Source: Megalobrama amblycephala (taxonomy: Eukaryota > Chordata > Actinopteri > Cypriniformes > Xenocyprididae). Taken from it: DNA of 64,000 nucleotides. The stretch is taken from positions 19,302,420 through 19,366,419 of the forward strand of contig NC_063045.1 of the NCBI RefSeq assembly GCF_018812025.1, in the 5' to 3' direction. This document shows, piece after piece, positions 37,546 through 49,967 of the stretch. The notes under the pieces were generated by a model, which was not told the DNA's origin, searched no databases, and was given only the letters and a program-made list of their open reading frames with translations. The stretch's first letter is position 1, and the number at the start of each line of letters is the position of its first letter. Made by a program: the position numbers and the translations under genes.

Positions 37546-38935
37546 ATTGCAATCATGATTTCTTTTTTTGACTCCATATTGCACAACACGCATGCATGAC
37601 ACGTATGCCTGAATCTGTACCTAAAATAAGTGTCATGTGCACCATGGTTGCCATGACTCATGGGTCTGTTGAGGGTTACACAATAATGTACTAAAAACTG
37701 AAAAGTTTTTCCTTTTCATTTTTTTGTGTACAGACGAAACGTTGTAAAAATGATACCTGTTCACATGGGTCCATGTCTATAAACGGTGTCTATAAACCAT
37801 GACTATAAACGCTGTATTTATTCCAGACCAGTAGTTGGCGATGTCACTTTGAAAAAAAAAAACATAATATGCACAGGCATGACATCAGGGCAATTCATGT
37901 TTTTGTAGTAACGGTATCGTTTTCAAAAATTCTATAACACCTTTTTAAAAGTTTGTGTTTTCAGTCCCCCGAAACAGCGTTGTAATTTTTAGTTGAAAAT
38001 GGTATCATGTAAACGGCCTCAAGTTTTCATGTCACTGTTTTCAACTTAAAATGGAAAACTTATGCGTTTTGGTTGTTCATTTACACAACAATGGCTTTTA
38101 AAGTTTGTGAAAACATTGATGTTGTGCATGCCTATCATGTGTTCATAGTGTTTCTTTACAAAGTGACATCGCCGACTACTGACCTGGCAACATAAATACA
38201 GCACTTTTAATCATTTTAGTGGATCCGTGTGAACGAGGATCGTTTTGACAATGTTGTCATCTGTATGTGAAAAACACAAAGGAAAAACTTTTCCATGTTT
38301 AGTACATTGTTGTCATGTAAACATACCCTAAAACTATTAAAAAAACCTTTCTGTTAATTAAAATAAAGCTGAAACAAAATAAAACATAAATATAATCTTT
38401 GATTATATCTTTGATAACTAAAATAATAATAAAACCTAAATAGCAACATTTAAAAAAACAAAAAAATGACAAAAGCACATAATGAAATTACTAAATATTA
38501 AACTAAAATTAACATGAAAACACACGCACAAAATATTTTGACCTTAGACACATTTTTGAATCAAATTAATGTTTTTAAATAATGTGGCCACGAATAAACC
38601 AAAAAGGAGGGAAAGAATTAAGGAAAGGTGGCCAAAAAATGAAGTCTCTAACAAATTCCTATGATTTTTGTTTTTACTGCGTGTCACGATGTGTGGTACT
38701 TTGTACTCATAAAAAAAATAAAAAAAATTAAAATTAAGATTTTTAGATGACATTTCTTCAAAGCACATGAATAAAGCAGCACTAAAAATTAAATATTAAA
38801 TTAAGTTTATAAATTAATAGTAAATTAAGGCATAAACTTATTCAATTTGTTCACTTGCTAAAATAGAGACTAAAAAGACAAATATTTTTAAAGTTGAAAT
38901 TATACTTTAAAATTATAAAGTTAAAAGAATGATTC
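37546..38935. other. Intergenic, AT-rich, partly inverted-repeat sequence
   Basis: No exon recognised. Around 37690-38330, words such as 'gaaaagtttttccttt', 'agtgacatcgcc' and 'cagtagttggcgatgtcac' recur in inverted order, suggesting an unclassified foldback element of about 600 bp. Confidence 0.4.
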
Positions 38936-39246
38936 TCAAATCAAACCCTATTTCTTTCACAACACATAAAGCTCTACATGAGCAGTGAACAGTCCTTAAA
39001 AATAATCATAACAAAAGGCACTTCTCTATTCACAAAGGCGTTTACGAAAATTCCGAGGCAGCTCTGCGTACAGAAGCGACTCCCTCTACGCTCTTGTCGT
39101 ACACGGCGCTAATCAGAGACGTCGGTAGGAGGCCGAGTCGTTTGCTGAAAGGATCAAACCCAAAACAAGGCTTGTACTTTTACCTTATCGTTTGTAAATA
39201 AGCGCCACTTTCAAAAGGAATTCACCTTCAAAGACAACAGCTCAGC

Positions 39247-39645
39247 ATGGAGATTCAGAAGGTAAGATTAGACGAAATTATGGTTTAATCTGTAATCCCA
39301 GGCTTTGATGGCATATTTTGCTACATGGCTAATGTAACTAGCAGCCTAATGCAACTGCATTATTCCACATTCACTCTGACTGGGTCTTAATACGTATTGA
39401 ATCGTTTTAACTTGTATTTAAACGAATAGTCTGACATCTATACAACATTTAGCGCTATCTTGGAGGACATTTATGTTTCATTTGCAGCTTGTGATGTGTG
39501 CCAAAGGCCCACCCAAGACCACTGTCAGACAGCTTGATAGATCAGATCAGATCAGATCAGATGGTTTCAATGTGGACCGACTCTATGGCAGCACAAGCAG
39601 TAGATGTAATATCTTGGGTGGGGATACAAATAAAAAAGACAGGGA
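39247..39645 (+). CDS. Candidate two-exon gene fragment, function unknown
   Basis: A strong start context (agcATGG) opens a five-codon exon encoding MEIQK (39247-39261), followed by GTAAGA. An acceptor tttgcag at 39481-39487 is in phase with an open stretch that begins LVMCAKGPPKTT and runs to a TGA at about 39646, partly through a (GATCA)n tract. Only a candidate: no domain is recognised, and the GC-richer sequence before the ATG looks promoter-like. Could be a fragment of a host gene carried by a repeat. Confidence 0.3.
39540..39562 (+). repeat. (GATCA)n short tandem repeat
   Basis: Four to five GATCA units in a row. Confidence 0.9.
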
Positions 39646-40077
39646 ATGAAAGTGCACGTTCACACACACAAAACTGAAAAATGAAGTAACGCAGAAACAC
39701 GTTTTGAGCTAAGACTAAGACTAAAGAAGACTAAAAAGACAAGTATTTAAGTTAAAGAATGATTCTTAATTCAAACCATATTTCCTTCACAACACACAAA
39801 GCAATACATGAGCAGTGAACAGTCCTTAGAAATAATCATAACAATAGGCACTTCTCTATTCACAAAGCTGCTTACGAAAATTCCGAAGCAGCTCTGCGTC
39901 TTCTGTTTCTATTTAAACGAATAGTCTGAAATATGTAAACATTTAGCGACACATTTGAAGAAATGTGTGTTTAATTTGCAGCTCTGGGAGCATTTCATCT
40001 AAAATAGCATTGCTGTTCATGTTCTTGTCTCTTTTTCTGTCCATACAGTCCCCCGTGTTCCCGTGTTAGAAAAGGTT

Positions 40078-40470
40078 ACCCAGATAGCAAACTGACATAG
40101 AATCAACGTAGAAACGACGTTTCTCGTGACATCGAAACGACGTTGATCTCCGACGTTGATCCGGCATCAGTTTGCTCATCGGGGTAATGTTGAATCAACG
40201 TCAGACACTCCATTCAAATCTAACGGAAAATCGACGCAATTGGTTTGGTTACCGAACGTTGAAACGATGTTGATTTTCGGATGGTTGAAACGACGTTGTA
40301 GAATCAACACATATTCAACATAAAATCGATCTAATTGGTTTGCTTACCTAACGTCGAAACGATGTTGATTTCAGTTGAGTGAAACGACGTTGTAGATCAA
40401 CACGAATTCAACATGAAATCGATCTAACTGGTTTGCTTACCCAACGTTGATGTTGATTTCATTTGGGTGA
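40078..40470. repeat. Degenerate tandem repeat rich in 'gttgaaacgacgttg'
   Basis: After 'cccagatagcaaactg', units of roughly 100-120 bp recur about three times, each with 'aaacgatgttgattt', 'gaaacgacgttgtaga', 'aacacatattcaacat' and 'aatcgatctaattggtttgc'. Fish-type interspersed repeat; non-coding. Confidence 0.7.
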
Positions 40471-42303
40471 AATAACTCTATACAATTAACACATTTTCTA
40501 CTTATTTAAAAAATCTCAAAACACTTAATACTAAAAGATAAGCCTGTTTACAAAATAATCACACATCACATTCAGTTAACATTGCTTTAATATTTACAAA
40601 ATACAGGTACAAATAGCTTACATCGTTAGAGCATACAAATCTTCTATACAAGACTAACATAGAAAAGGCATTTACTCTCAAATACACACAAAGAGGTATA
40701 CAAGTTAATTATTAGCTATTATAAATAGTCTCAAGCTACAAATTAAAAGCAATATTTACTCAAGTATAAAACTGGTCATGTTCTTTTGTACCAAATGTGT
40801 TATTTTTATTGGAGCACAAAAGGAGATGTAAGGCAGAACATAAAGAGACTGACAGCCTGAGTCAGAATTCACTATCACTGCTTCTTTTCTAATGGTGACT
40901 GAGACTATATGACTCTCTCCTTTTTGTGTTCAACAAAAATAAAGACATATGGGTCAGTAGATGATTTATAAAGAAATCTTACCCTTGAAAATGGAGGACA
41001 GAAGAATATAGCAGATGAATTGGTTTTCCTTTGCAATTAAAATGTAAGTTCCTTGCTCTTGTAACAGGGATGTAAACTCATCAGGGGTGAAAAGGGTGAC
41101 AGATGTAACCCACAATTTCAATACAATGGACAATAAAATATATATTTTTAATTACTTTTTTAATTTCAAGGTTTATGAATATTTAAATTTATTTCATAAT
41201 TATTATTGACATTTATATCAAAATTAAAATATTTCATCTTTATCTAAATGTAAACCAGTGTCAATTCATGAAGTGCCCCAATGATTTAACGGATTCACTC
41301 CTGTAATTGGATAAATGCGAATGTCACTCCTGAAAATTTGCAGTGCAGGTGGTTCTCTAGCAGCATAAAAATAAAACTGAGTACAGAAAGCAATGTGCAT
41401 ATTTATTATAATATTGCTCATTTATTATAAGTCTATAGCCCCCAGCTGTTAGAATAGCGACTCAGTTATGCACATGCTGTATTGTATCTGGCATTATTGT
41501 AGTGAAACTGAGCAACTGACAGTGGAAGGTGTAGGCAATATTTCAGTGAAGTCATCAAAATGTTTTAGGAGCTGAAAACTTAGTTCCTTTCTCTCTCACA
41601 AACACAACAGTTACACCTTTTCAATTTCAGAGTGTCTATTTACATAAAGTGCAAATAGCGTCCCTGGTTGGCAAACGCTATTTACACTAGCTTTTGGGCC
41701 ACTCAAGTTTTAAAAAAGAAGCACAGAAGGCAACGTCTTCAGTGACACAGCAGTAGCGAGTAGGGAGTTCTGGCTTTTGATGCAGGTTCAAATCTGCCTT
41801 TTGCTAAGCTCGCATTTATTTTCAATAAAAATGAAAATAATGTTCTAAAAGAGGAACTAAACTGAATGAGTGTTTAATAATATTAAAAGTGTTTATTGGG
41901 TAGGGTTAGGAGAAGGTGTAGGGAGGATTTTATTCTACCAATAAGGCAGCATCCATTTAATCATTTTAATAAATACAATCATTTACACTCTATATTACTG
42001 CATCCTGTTAATGTACAAAAATACTGAGGTGCAAATAGTATCTGCCAATATTAAGTAGGCCTATAGATAGCATCTATTTACTCTTATTGCAAAGAATTGA
42101 TACTTTACATGGTGTAAATAGAATCTATCACTATTTTCACCTAGTGTAAGAAAATGTGCTATTGTCACTTAGTGCAAATAGCCACTGCCTTTAATTTTTT
42201 TCATTGCAGGTGCACTAAACCTATTCTACAAATCACAAATTAAGAAATTCATAAGCTCAATTTTTTTGTAGATCAGTAAAACTTTGGCCAATCATGCACA
42301 TTT
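40471..42303. other. Intergenic, nothing recognised
   Basis: AT-rich sequence with recurring 'tgcaaatagc'/'gtgcaaatag' words between 41640 and 42190, possibly an unclassified repeat. No exon seen. Confidence 0.4.
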
Positions 42304-43439
42304 ATGGAAGTATTTTAATGCCAAATGTTTTTGAAATAAAAAGCTTGTTGAATTGCACTAACTGGAAAAAAAACATGCATCACATTAGCTGTGCTTGCAT
42401 TTAGATGCATTGTATTTTTAAGGCTTGCATTTTTATGGGCTGAAATTCAACATGGTCGTATATTTAAGCTGTGAATATTTCAATAAAAAATATTTCACAC
42501 ACATTTTCATTATTAAAAATTCAATAATTTATTTTCACCTTTCAGATTTCAATTCCAAAATATTCATTCTGTTTAAAAATACAACCTATAAAATTCGACT
42601 AGCAATTTTCAGTCCATTTTATTTCGCTTTACAAATTCGCTTCCACAAATTCAGTGGTTCAAATTCGACAGAAAATTCAACATTTCACATCCGGGGAACT
42701 GCAGGAAAAGCAGTAGAGTGCCGATGCATGATCTCCATCTGCTGTTAGTCGACTTCACCAGCAGGCGCCGCTAGCGGCTGTTTACAAAGACGAGCAACGG
42801 CTAGTAAGTCATCATTCATTCATAAAAGCGGATTTACAGAAATGGAGCAAGCGGTAAGTGAATGTGTGATGATTATCAGGGCCAGTATAAATGCAGAAAA
42901 GCTGATAAAGACACAAAAGCTGCATTTATGTTTAATTCAGTGTCTTTACGGTTACTTTCCCTGTTTAGTCTACATGTAAGCAGCTTTCTCTCCCGTGAAC
43001 GAGATTATAACGTTATTGTCCGATGCTGGTGTACAGATATACATTAAATCTGAGGTAGACATATATTTCTCTCTGTTGTTTAGTTTCCTTAACTTTATAT
43101 CGCAGCACTGTGTTGTAATACTATGGTTTCCCTCATCCGTCATAGGATTCCCCTGCCATCAGGACATCTTAACACAGCTTAATGGACTCGTGTACAGTGA
43201 TATAAAAGAGCAAACTCGCACCTCGTTTGTGATGTAAGTTATACTATATAGGCTCCAAGAAAGCAGATACTGGCATAAAGTTGTTTTGACGCTGAACATT
43301 TGATTTTCGCAAATTTAGGGACCGTCTCTAAAGTTACGATATTGGTATTCACGTTTCTACCTTCAGTAGCGTTTAAAGAGAATGATTTACAGTCACAAAA
43401 CCAACTCTAAAGTGTTCATCTAGGTCTCAGGTAATGCAA

Positions 43440-43895
43440 ACCTTTTAGATTTTTGATGCTTATTAAAATAAAAGGTAACACTTTATATTATAGTTAGTTA
43501 ATATGAACTAATAAAGAACTGCACTTCTACAGCACTTATTAATCTTTGTTAATTTTAATTCCAGCATTTACTAATGCATTATTAAAATCAAGAGTTGTAT
43601 TAACATTAGGTAATGCACTGTGAACTAACATGAACAATGAACCGCTGTAATTTTATAAACCCTAACAAAGATTAACAAATACAGTAACAAATGTATTGCT
43701 CATGGATAGTTCATGTTAGTTAAGACATTATGATCCATCCATATTGTAAAATAAACTGTCAAGTAATATGTGAATATTGCTATGTATTTCACTACTGTAT
43801 GGGATCATACAAAAAATGCCATAATTTAAAGCTCAATAGCATTTGACGAGAATGATTTACAGTCACAAAACTACCTGTAAAGTGTTCATATGGTG
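43440..43895. mobile_element. MITE nested in the left arm of the hairpin
   Basis: Begins near 'aaaaggtaacacttta', the usual start of an abundant fish hAT-type MITE, and contains 'gttagttaatatgaac' and 'ttcatgttagttaa' in inverted order. The hairpin sequence around it (gtcacaaaac...gtgttcat...gtcaggt) is duplicated on both sides. The right arm is uninterrupted here. Confidence 0.7.
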
Positions 43896-43916
43896 TCAGG
43901 TCGAACAGTGATGCGC

Positions 43917-43919
<3 letters not shown>

Positions 43920-43957
<38 letters not shown>

Positions 43958-44005
43958 ACTCACTCACTCACTCACTCACTCACACACACACACACACACA
44001 CACAC
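43920..44005 (+). repeat. (CT)n, (CACT)n and (CA)n microsatellite
   Basis: About 15 CT, 7 CACT and 12 CA units in series. The mirror-image tract lies at 44605-44685 in the other arm of the hairpin. Confidence 0.95.
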
Positions 44006-44603
44006 GTTAGGTTTTTGTGAATTGTGGGGACTTTCCATAGGCTGCAATGCATTTTATACTGTACAAACCGTACTTCCTATCCCCCTACCCTACCCCTAAC
44101 CCTAAACCTAACCATCACAGGAACCTGTGCATACCTTTATTTTCTCACAAAACCACCATTTAGTATTTTTAATAATTAATTTACATTGTGGGGACCGGTG
44201 GCCGGTCCCCACGATGTAGGTGAACTCAGGTTTATATTACATCGTGGGGACATTTATATACATCCCCACGATGTAATATAAACAAGAACACACACACACA
44301 CACACACTTGAACTCACACAAACTCTTGTACGCACATGCACATGCATATTCAAACACACCCCACTCAAAGTACATGCATATTATATACTATTTCTATTTT
44401 TTAACACGTTCATCACACAATTCATTCTACTTCATTTTCATTTTTCCTGCTCATATATTATCCTGCTTATACAAATTTTACATTGTGTTGCCAAAGCATG
44501 TATATGAGCAGGAAAAATAAAATTAACTAAGTAGAACGAATTGTGTGATGAATGTGTAAAAAGAAAAAAAGAAAAGAAAAAAAGTATGTGCATGTACTTT
44601 GAG

Positions 44604-44604
<1 letters not shown>

Positions 44605-44652
<48 letters not shown>

Positions 44653-44685
44653 TGAGAGAGAGAGAGTGAGAGAGAGAGAGAGTAG
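44605..44685 (+). repeat. (TG)n and (GA)n microsatellite
   Basis: About 18 TG units then interrupted GA units. Inverted counterpart of 43920-44005. Confidence 0.95.
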
Positions 44686-45691
44686 GGCGCATCACTGTTC
44701 GACCTGAGACCTAGATGAACACTTTAGAGTTGGTTTTGTGACTGTAAATCATTCTCTTTAAACGCTACTGAAGGTAGAAACGTGAATACCAATATCGTAA
44801 CTTTAGAGACGGTCCCTAAATTTGCGAATTGACGTTCAGGGTCAAAACAACTTTATGCCAGTATCTGCTTTCTTGGAGCCTATATAGTATAATCTACATC
44901 ACAAATGAGGTGCGAGTTTGGTCTTTTATATCACTGTACACGAGTCCATTAAGCTGTGTTAAGAGTTTTATATGTCCTGATGGCAGGGAGCTATGACGGA
45001 TGAGGGAAACCATAGTATTACAACACCGCGCGGCTGAATTAAACACTGAATTAAACATAAATGCAGCTTTTGTGTCTTTATCAGCTTTTCTGCATTTATA
45101 CTGGCCCTGATAATCATCACACATTCACTTACCGCTTGCTCCATTTCTGTAAATCCGTTTTTATGAATGAATGATGACTTACTAGCCGTTGCTCGTCTTT
45201 GTAAACAGCCGCTAGCGGCGCCTGCTGGTGAAGTCGACTAACAGCAGATGGAGATCATGCATCGGCACTCTACTGATTTTCCTGCAGTTCCCCGGATGTG
45301 AAATGTTGAATTTTCTGCCGAATTTGAACCACTGAATTTGTGGAAGCGAATTTGTAAAGCGAAATAAAATGGACTGAAAATTGCTAGTTGAATTTTATAG
45401 GTTGTATTTTTAAACAGAATGAATATTTTGGAAGTGAAATCTGAAAGGTGAATATAAATTATTGAATTTTTAATAATGAAAATTTGTGTGAAATATTTTT
45501 AATTGAAATATTCACAGCTTAAATATACGACCATGTTGAATTTCAGCCCATAAAAATGCAAGCCTTAAAAATACAATGCATCTAAATGCAAGCACAGCTA
45601 ATGTGATGCATGTTTTTTTTTTCAATTAGTGCAATTCAACAAGCTTTTTATTTCAAAAACATTTGGCATTAAATTACTTCCATACACATTT

Positions 45692-47422
45692 CTTTGTGTA
45701 TGATTTTGTGAATCACCTACACTGTTTGGCTATTCTCATGTGGTAACATTAAAGAAATATTAAGTGCTAGCTACAAAACAAACAAACAAACAAAAAACAG
45801 TTTGTAATAAAAAAAAAACATCATACATAAAAGAGACTTGTATCCCTTTAATATAGACTAAAATACTGAATGTCAAATAGTAGCATTTATAATAAATATT
45901 TAGCTACTGTTCATTTCTTGCCAAAACCATACTTCTACAGTGCATGGTAATTTCGGGGTGGTGCAGTGTTGATTACTGATTGATTAATAATGACAAGATC
46001 AGATTGTCAGATTGTATATCTTTACATTTTGAATATATTTGTTAAAATTTGAATTCATGTTAATAAAAAAGATACTGCAAAGTGTGACATCATATCAGGA
46101 CTGTTACAGTGTCCAAAGAACACGGCTTAAATGTGAGCATATCAATTTCTTAATTTGTGAAATAGGATTTGTGCACCCCCAATGAAGAAATTGAAAAGGT
46201 GTAGCTGTTTTTGTAACTGGAGAAAAAAGTTTGCAACTTTTAAAAATCCTTTCAAATTTTTAAATAAAAAAATAATTTACTGATGTATGACTATTCTTTA
46301 AAATTAGAAATCCCACTGTCACAGGTGCTCAGTTTTGCTATAATAATACCCGCACAGAACATGGTAGTAATCAGCCATCCATTTAAAAGCAGAGGTCTTT
46401 GTGGTGTACTGTTGGTACATATGTCCAGGCCAACATCTGATGTCCTGATGCCTTCAACTGGGGATCCCTGAGAACCTGCAATAGAAATAGTACAGATCAA
46501 AATCATACATCATACATACCCATTACAAAGTATCTCATCTGGTAACACAAATTATCATTCCAGGTTTAGTTTAAGTTTAGCTCAATATACAATATTTGTG
46601 GCATGATAATGCCCAAAAGAAATTATTTCAATTCGCCCCTCTGAATATTCCTCAAACGTGGCATTTTGTGAGATAACCAATGACCTTGTCACGTCTTCTT
46701 TTACATTGTAATTTTCATATAAGAGAAATAATTAATGCAAAATATGAAACATCCATGCATTTACAAACCTCATTTGGATAAATACAATAGTGGAAAACTT
46801 GAATCAGTGATACACAGGAAAGCCTGTCAGTGATGTGCTGTAAAGTAAAAGGAAAGACACTGATAACACTGTAAAACTGTTTTCATAGTGGGTCCTTTTA
46901 TAATAAAGTCATTATATTATGTTTTTAAAAGATCTTGTTAATTTTGTTTAATAATATGAACAATATTAATAGTAGTAATAGTAGTAGTATATATAAATGC
47001 TAGAAAAATTTCACCATGAGCTGTTTGCATGTAAATGAACATAATGGGAACAGAAAGTAAAAAACAGCTCCATCTGAAACTTTTCAATCAAATCAAAGGA
47101 GTACAAGCTCCTGTTCTAAAGTTATAGTACACATGGCACACAAATGAGAGGTAGTCTCTCCCTAATCTTACAAAATAACAACCATCCTGACAAACACATG
47201 TTGTATGAAGACTAGAGTTGGAATAAAACACCCCTCCTAATCCTCACATATCATATAAATGTGAATATGAAAAAGAGTTATTTTTGTTTCCCCTCCTCAA
47301 GTCCATATTGTCCTTTCATCTTCAGGAAGCCATCTTTCAGCCTCCATGCAGTGGTTGGGTAGAGCTACATTAGGTTAGGACAGCCTTAAGAAGTTATTTC
47401 ATGTGACTAATAGAAATTATGT
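45692..47422. other. Intergenic, no gene recognised
   Basis: AT-rich sequence with short A runs. No convincing exon or classified repeat. Confidence 0.4.
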
Positions 47423-47430
47423 CATATGGG

Positions 47431-48526
47431 TAGGGATAAGTATCTTACAGTTCTAACGGTATTGCTACTGCTACTTATTGATCGGGTACTTCAACGGTAT
47501 TCTTATCGGTTCTTTTTATTATATACAAATTAAGAACATAATTAACATTGCTTTATAGATGAAATCAACTGAAGATAAAAGACATTAAATCTCTCAAGAT
47601 CTCAGCAGAAGAGGATTAAACAACTCTAAACAACAACTAACACCGTGTCTATACCAGACATGACTTTTTTTGTGTCGCGCCTCAACAGCTAAAAGCTGAC
47701 CGACTGTTGCAAAGTACTTGGTCTACGTCAAAAATAGAACCGGAAACCAGCTTACTGTCAGGAATTTGTTGTGTTGCGTCACTACTCATCCAGTGTAGAC
47801 AAAATCACAGATTATAACAGGTTCTATTATTAAACATGCTGAGAAGATGTTACTGTTTATGTGATCACAGATATATCGTACATCACAGCACACATGAGCT
47901 TTGAGGCAGTTTGTCTCAATCGAGATGTGTTATAGGCTGCCCACAATATGCGCGGCAATATCCATCGGCAACTGTAACAGATTTTAGATTTTTGAATTTC
48001 ATCTTGGGATTTCAAACAGAAACCAGATTTTTCTTACCCCCCCCCCCCCAAGAAATATTTTATGTAATTTTAATTATCTAGAAAAAGCATTTTGATTTAA
48101 CAATTTCTAGATATTTGGAATATAAACAATACGAAAATATTAAATAAGAAAATCATTTTTTGTAGTGCAGTACATTTTTAAATATATCTCCGATTGTGTT
48201 TGTCTAAAAGAAGAAAGTCGTATACATCTAGGATGGCTTGAGGGTGAGTAAATCATGGGATAATTTTCATTTTTGGGTGAACTAACCCTTTAAGGTCTTT
48301 TTTTTATCTTTGGTTGATTTCATCTAAGGCTGTGGCTGGAAGTTTTTCACTTTTTCTGTTGTTGTTTCTTTCCTTCAGTAATTCTGCTCGTTAACAGCAG
48401 GACTGGTTTACGTCACGTGACAAGCATTGATAATGACACAAGAGTGGGTAACTTTTGTCCACCTCGTCTATAGGCAAGGACTAAAATAGAGAAATTTCAT
48501 ATGAATTAATATTGATTCTGGAATAA

Positions 48527-48557
<31 letters not shown>

Positions 48558-48748
48558 TAAACAAATTGCGATAGGTGAATCGATTTTTTTTCCCCAGCCC
48601 TAACATCTATATAGCAATAATGAAAAGTGCGTGTAATTTCTCCAGTACCGACGGCAGAACCAATATTGTTCAAGATTATCGATACTCCGGTCTTTCATAA
48701 TTTAGCCCCCGGGGCCTGTTTAATACCAGATTTCGGTACCCATCCCTA
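47431..48748. mobile_element. hAT-type transposon derivative, perfect 8-bp target duplication
   Basis: Terminal inverted repeats TAGGGATAAGTATC / (inverted) TAGGGATGGGTACC, flanked by exact 8-bp direct repeats catatggg (47423-47430 and 48749-48756), the hAT hallmark. 1318 bp; no transposase ORF, so non-autonomous. It contains a poly-C run (48038-48050), a poly-T run (about 48526-48551) and a nested piece of the 'gggtgaactaaccc' MITE family at about 48195-48296. Confidence 0.9.
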
Positions 48749-48830
48749 CATATGGGTGAGTTCATAAGGATGAAAGCTTGTGTCAGTCTCTTGATTTGTG
48801 ACTGTGCAGCTATTGTGAAACTCACCATCT

Positions 48831-49967
48831 TCATGTATCAAGTGTGAATGGCATCTTGTCCTGAAGAATCACAGCTCCAAACGCTAGAGATTACATCTCA
48901 TCTGGTAACAAGAGCATAGTACAGCCATAACTGTAAGAACCCTAATGATATCTTTACCCCCTAATATTGCATTGATGATATAAATTCAAACATATTAGAG
49001 GCTAAGAGTATGAGCAATGAGTAAGCTGCCCAGATTTCTGAGAAAAATAACTTACATGCCTAAAGTTGTCGACCCCCTGGACCACAATCAGCATTTGTAA
49101 GTAAAAAGTATTTAAGAATATATCAGTAAAAATACATGCACGTATACAAATAAATAAATACCTTTGAGTGGAACAGTATGGCGTCTCTTCACTTGAAAAC
49201 ATAACTCAAAACAGACCTAGAGAAATACAATAAAATAAATTAACGACCATGATATCCTGTTATCATAATAGTTAAATAAATGATTATAACTATAAGCATT
49301 ATAACATTATACTTGTCATCTATGTTACCTCATTTAGCTGATTATTTAGCCTACAGGCCTTTCAAGGACAGTCTCACTGAAACAACCCGGGGTTAATGAT
49401 TTTAAAATGTGAGACTTCTTTCAAAAACAGGTAAAAACCTTACAGACCCACAACTTTTCAACAGTAGTGTGCTGAATGATTGAGGTTTTGCTTACTATAG
49501 TCATCTGGTTCATGGCCTTTGACAGGAGGTAACTCAGCTCTGCTGGGGTGCAGGAGGCCATCAGCATGGAAGGATCTAGGAACACAACATGCAATTTGTC
49601 ACAGAGCCAACAATATTTATTACAGGTTTATTACAAGTAACCAAGCTAGAGCAGAAGTGGGAAGAATAATATACATAATATTAAAAAATAATTTCTTAAG
49701 TTAACAGAATTTATATTTTTAGTATTAGAATTCACTATTGTACATACAGTGTCACTTACATTTGAATGTCAAAGACTTCTTAATAAATTAAAAATATAAT
49801 ATAATAATAATTTTGCAAAAGAAAACTGCAGATGCATGGTGATATAGGTGAGATATATTGTGAAATAAATGCATATTAAATTATTTAATGAGCTTTCTCA
49901 GTTCACCTGTGTTTCCTCCTCCTCTGTCAGCTTCTCCCTTTGTTGTAGAGGGGGTTTTCTGTCTCCC
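48831..49967 (-). CDS. Candidate small spliced gene or gene remnant, function unknown
   Basis: Four exon-like blocks on the minus strand join in one open frame: 49907-49967 (GRQKTPSTTKGEADRGGGNT), 49496-49575 (DPSMLMASCTPAELSYLL...), 49162-49216 (VCFELCFQVKRRHTV...) and 48831-48883 (AFGAVILQDKMPF... to TGA). Every block has AG before and GT after it, with matching phases (1, 0, 1), and acceptors have pyrimidine tracts. A possible first exon with good start context (ATG near 50390, MLFSRIL, then GTAAGT) does not join in phase, so the 5' end is unresolved. No domain is recognised. It may be a real lineage-specific gene, the tail of a decayed gene, or chance. Confidence 0.35.

Larger units (their letters stand above)
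38935..39990. repeat. Local direct duplication around an exon-like sequence
   Basis: About 150 bp at 38928-39075 ('agcagtgaacagtcctta', 'aggcacttctctattcac') recurs at 39758-39900. The stretches after it ('atttaaacgaatagtctga', 'aacatttagcg', 'atttgcagct') recur at 39413-39490 and 39911-39985. The second copy lacks the 39075-39410 middle, including the ATG exon. Confidence 0.75.
42304..45684. mobile_element. 3.4-kb hairpin (foldback) element carrying host-like exon sequence
   Basis: The two halves are inverted copies (left 42304 to about 44457, right about 44498 to 45684) around a loop of only about 40 bp. Ends read ATGGAAGTA..., flanked by cacattt at 42297-42303 and 45685-45691. The left arm is longer because of later insertions (an approximately 430-bp MITE at 43440-43895 and a fish repeat at 44005-44285). 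Both arms contain a GC-richer segment with 'gcgccgctagcggctg', then ATG GAG CAA GCG and a GTAAGT donor (42842-42853 plus; 45133-45144 minus). In the left arm an acceptor at 43161-43162 leads into an in-frame exon with a GTAAGT donor at 43234. No transposase is present. Confidence 0.85.

Noticed and set aside
42425..42748. 107-aa open frame in the left arm of the hairpin
   Set aside because: No domain and not kept in the inverted arm. The region is non-coding transposon sequence upstream of the mini-exon.
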